From: an uncultured Prevotellaceae bacterium
GTDB lineage: Bacteria > Bacteroidota > Bacteroidia > Bacteroidales > Muribaculaceae
Direction: 5' to 3'
Assembly: GCA_947254205.1 (NCBI GenBank)
Contig: CAMYCE010000098.1
Location: forward strand, 1-8,175
Length of the DNA stretch: 8,175 bases
Position numbers and translations under genes: made by a program. The notes beneath the pieces are model-generated. The model did not search any database. It saw nothing but the letters and a program-made list of their open reading frames with translations, and was not told the origin of the DNA. Within the stretch, counting starts at the first letter, position 1; each line of letters opens with the position of its first letter. Shown piece by piece: positions 8,139 to 8,175 of this stretch.

Positions 8139-8175
8139 CTGTCTCTTATACACATCTCCGAGCCCACGAGACAAG
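8139..8175 (+). other. Illumina Nextera adapter contamination at the contig end
   Basis: Bases 8139-8157 read CTGTCTCTTATACACATCT, the 19-bp Tn5/Nextera mosaic end. Bases 8158-8172 read CCGAGCCCACGAGAC, the rest of the Nextera read-2 transposase adapter. The final AAG (8173-8175) would be the first bases of the i7 index. The + strand translation LSLIHISEPTRQ and the - strand peptide SRGLGDVYKRQ are familiar artefact tails in databases. This segment is library-preparation sequence, not part of the organism's genome, and true sequence stops at about 8138. It is not a natural Tn5-type insertion, because the bases after the mosaic end are synthetic adapter. Confidence 0.97.

Noticed and set aside
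8139..8157. Tn5 mosaic end as evidence of a natural transposon
   Set aside because: It is followed directly by the synthetic Nextera read-2 adapter and lies at the contig edge; no transposase or target-site duplication is visible.
7902..8174. 90-codon - strand frame beginning MSRGLGDVYKRQ
   Set aside because: Its start lies in the Nextera adapter and the remainder is antisense to the PKD-propeller gene.

Overview
The window looks like one end of a contig from a member of the Bacteroidota, probably order Bacteroidales (a gut Prevotella- or Muribaculaceae-like organism). The reasons are a SusC/SusD pair, Bacteroidota-style lipoprotein signals with acidic residues after the cysteine, no Shine-Dalgarno sequences before the starts, and roughly balanced-GC genes behind an AT-rich leader. 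The genus is inference.

Layout: bases 1-360 are a non-coding leader holding an imperfect direct repeat (127-166), a weak promoter candidate (about 228-259) and two mutually exclusive AT-rich hairpins (262-293). Four genes on the + strand follow with gaps of 20, 48 and 12 bases and read as one operon: a SusC/RagA-type TonB-dependent transporter (361-3450), a SusD/RagB-type surface lipoprotein (3471-5393), a lipoprotein of no recognised family (5442-6512), and a lipoprotein with a PKD domain, a second Ig-like domain and a probable beta-propeller (6525 to the end, incomplete).

How they would work together: the SusD-like lipoprotein and the two accessory lipoproteins would capture a ligand at the cell surface and pass it to the SusC-like barrel, which imports it using TonB energy. 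No glycoside hydrolase, lyase, peptidase, sigma/anti-sigma pair or hybrid two-component regulator lies in the window, so the substrate cannot be assigned. The third and fourth genes occupy the SusE/SusF (surface glycan-binding protein) position and are the most novel part.

Important caveat: the last 37 bases (8139-8175) are not genomic. They match the Illumina Nextera transposase adapter (19-bp mosaic end plus the read-2 adapter tail and three bases that look like the start of an index). The fourth gene is therefore cut by the contig end after codon 538, and the residues LSLIHISEPTRQ that appear to end it are an artefact.
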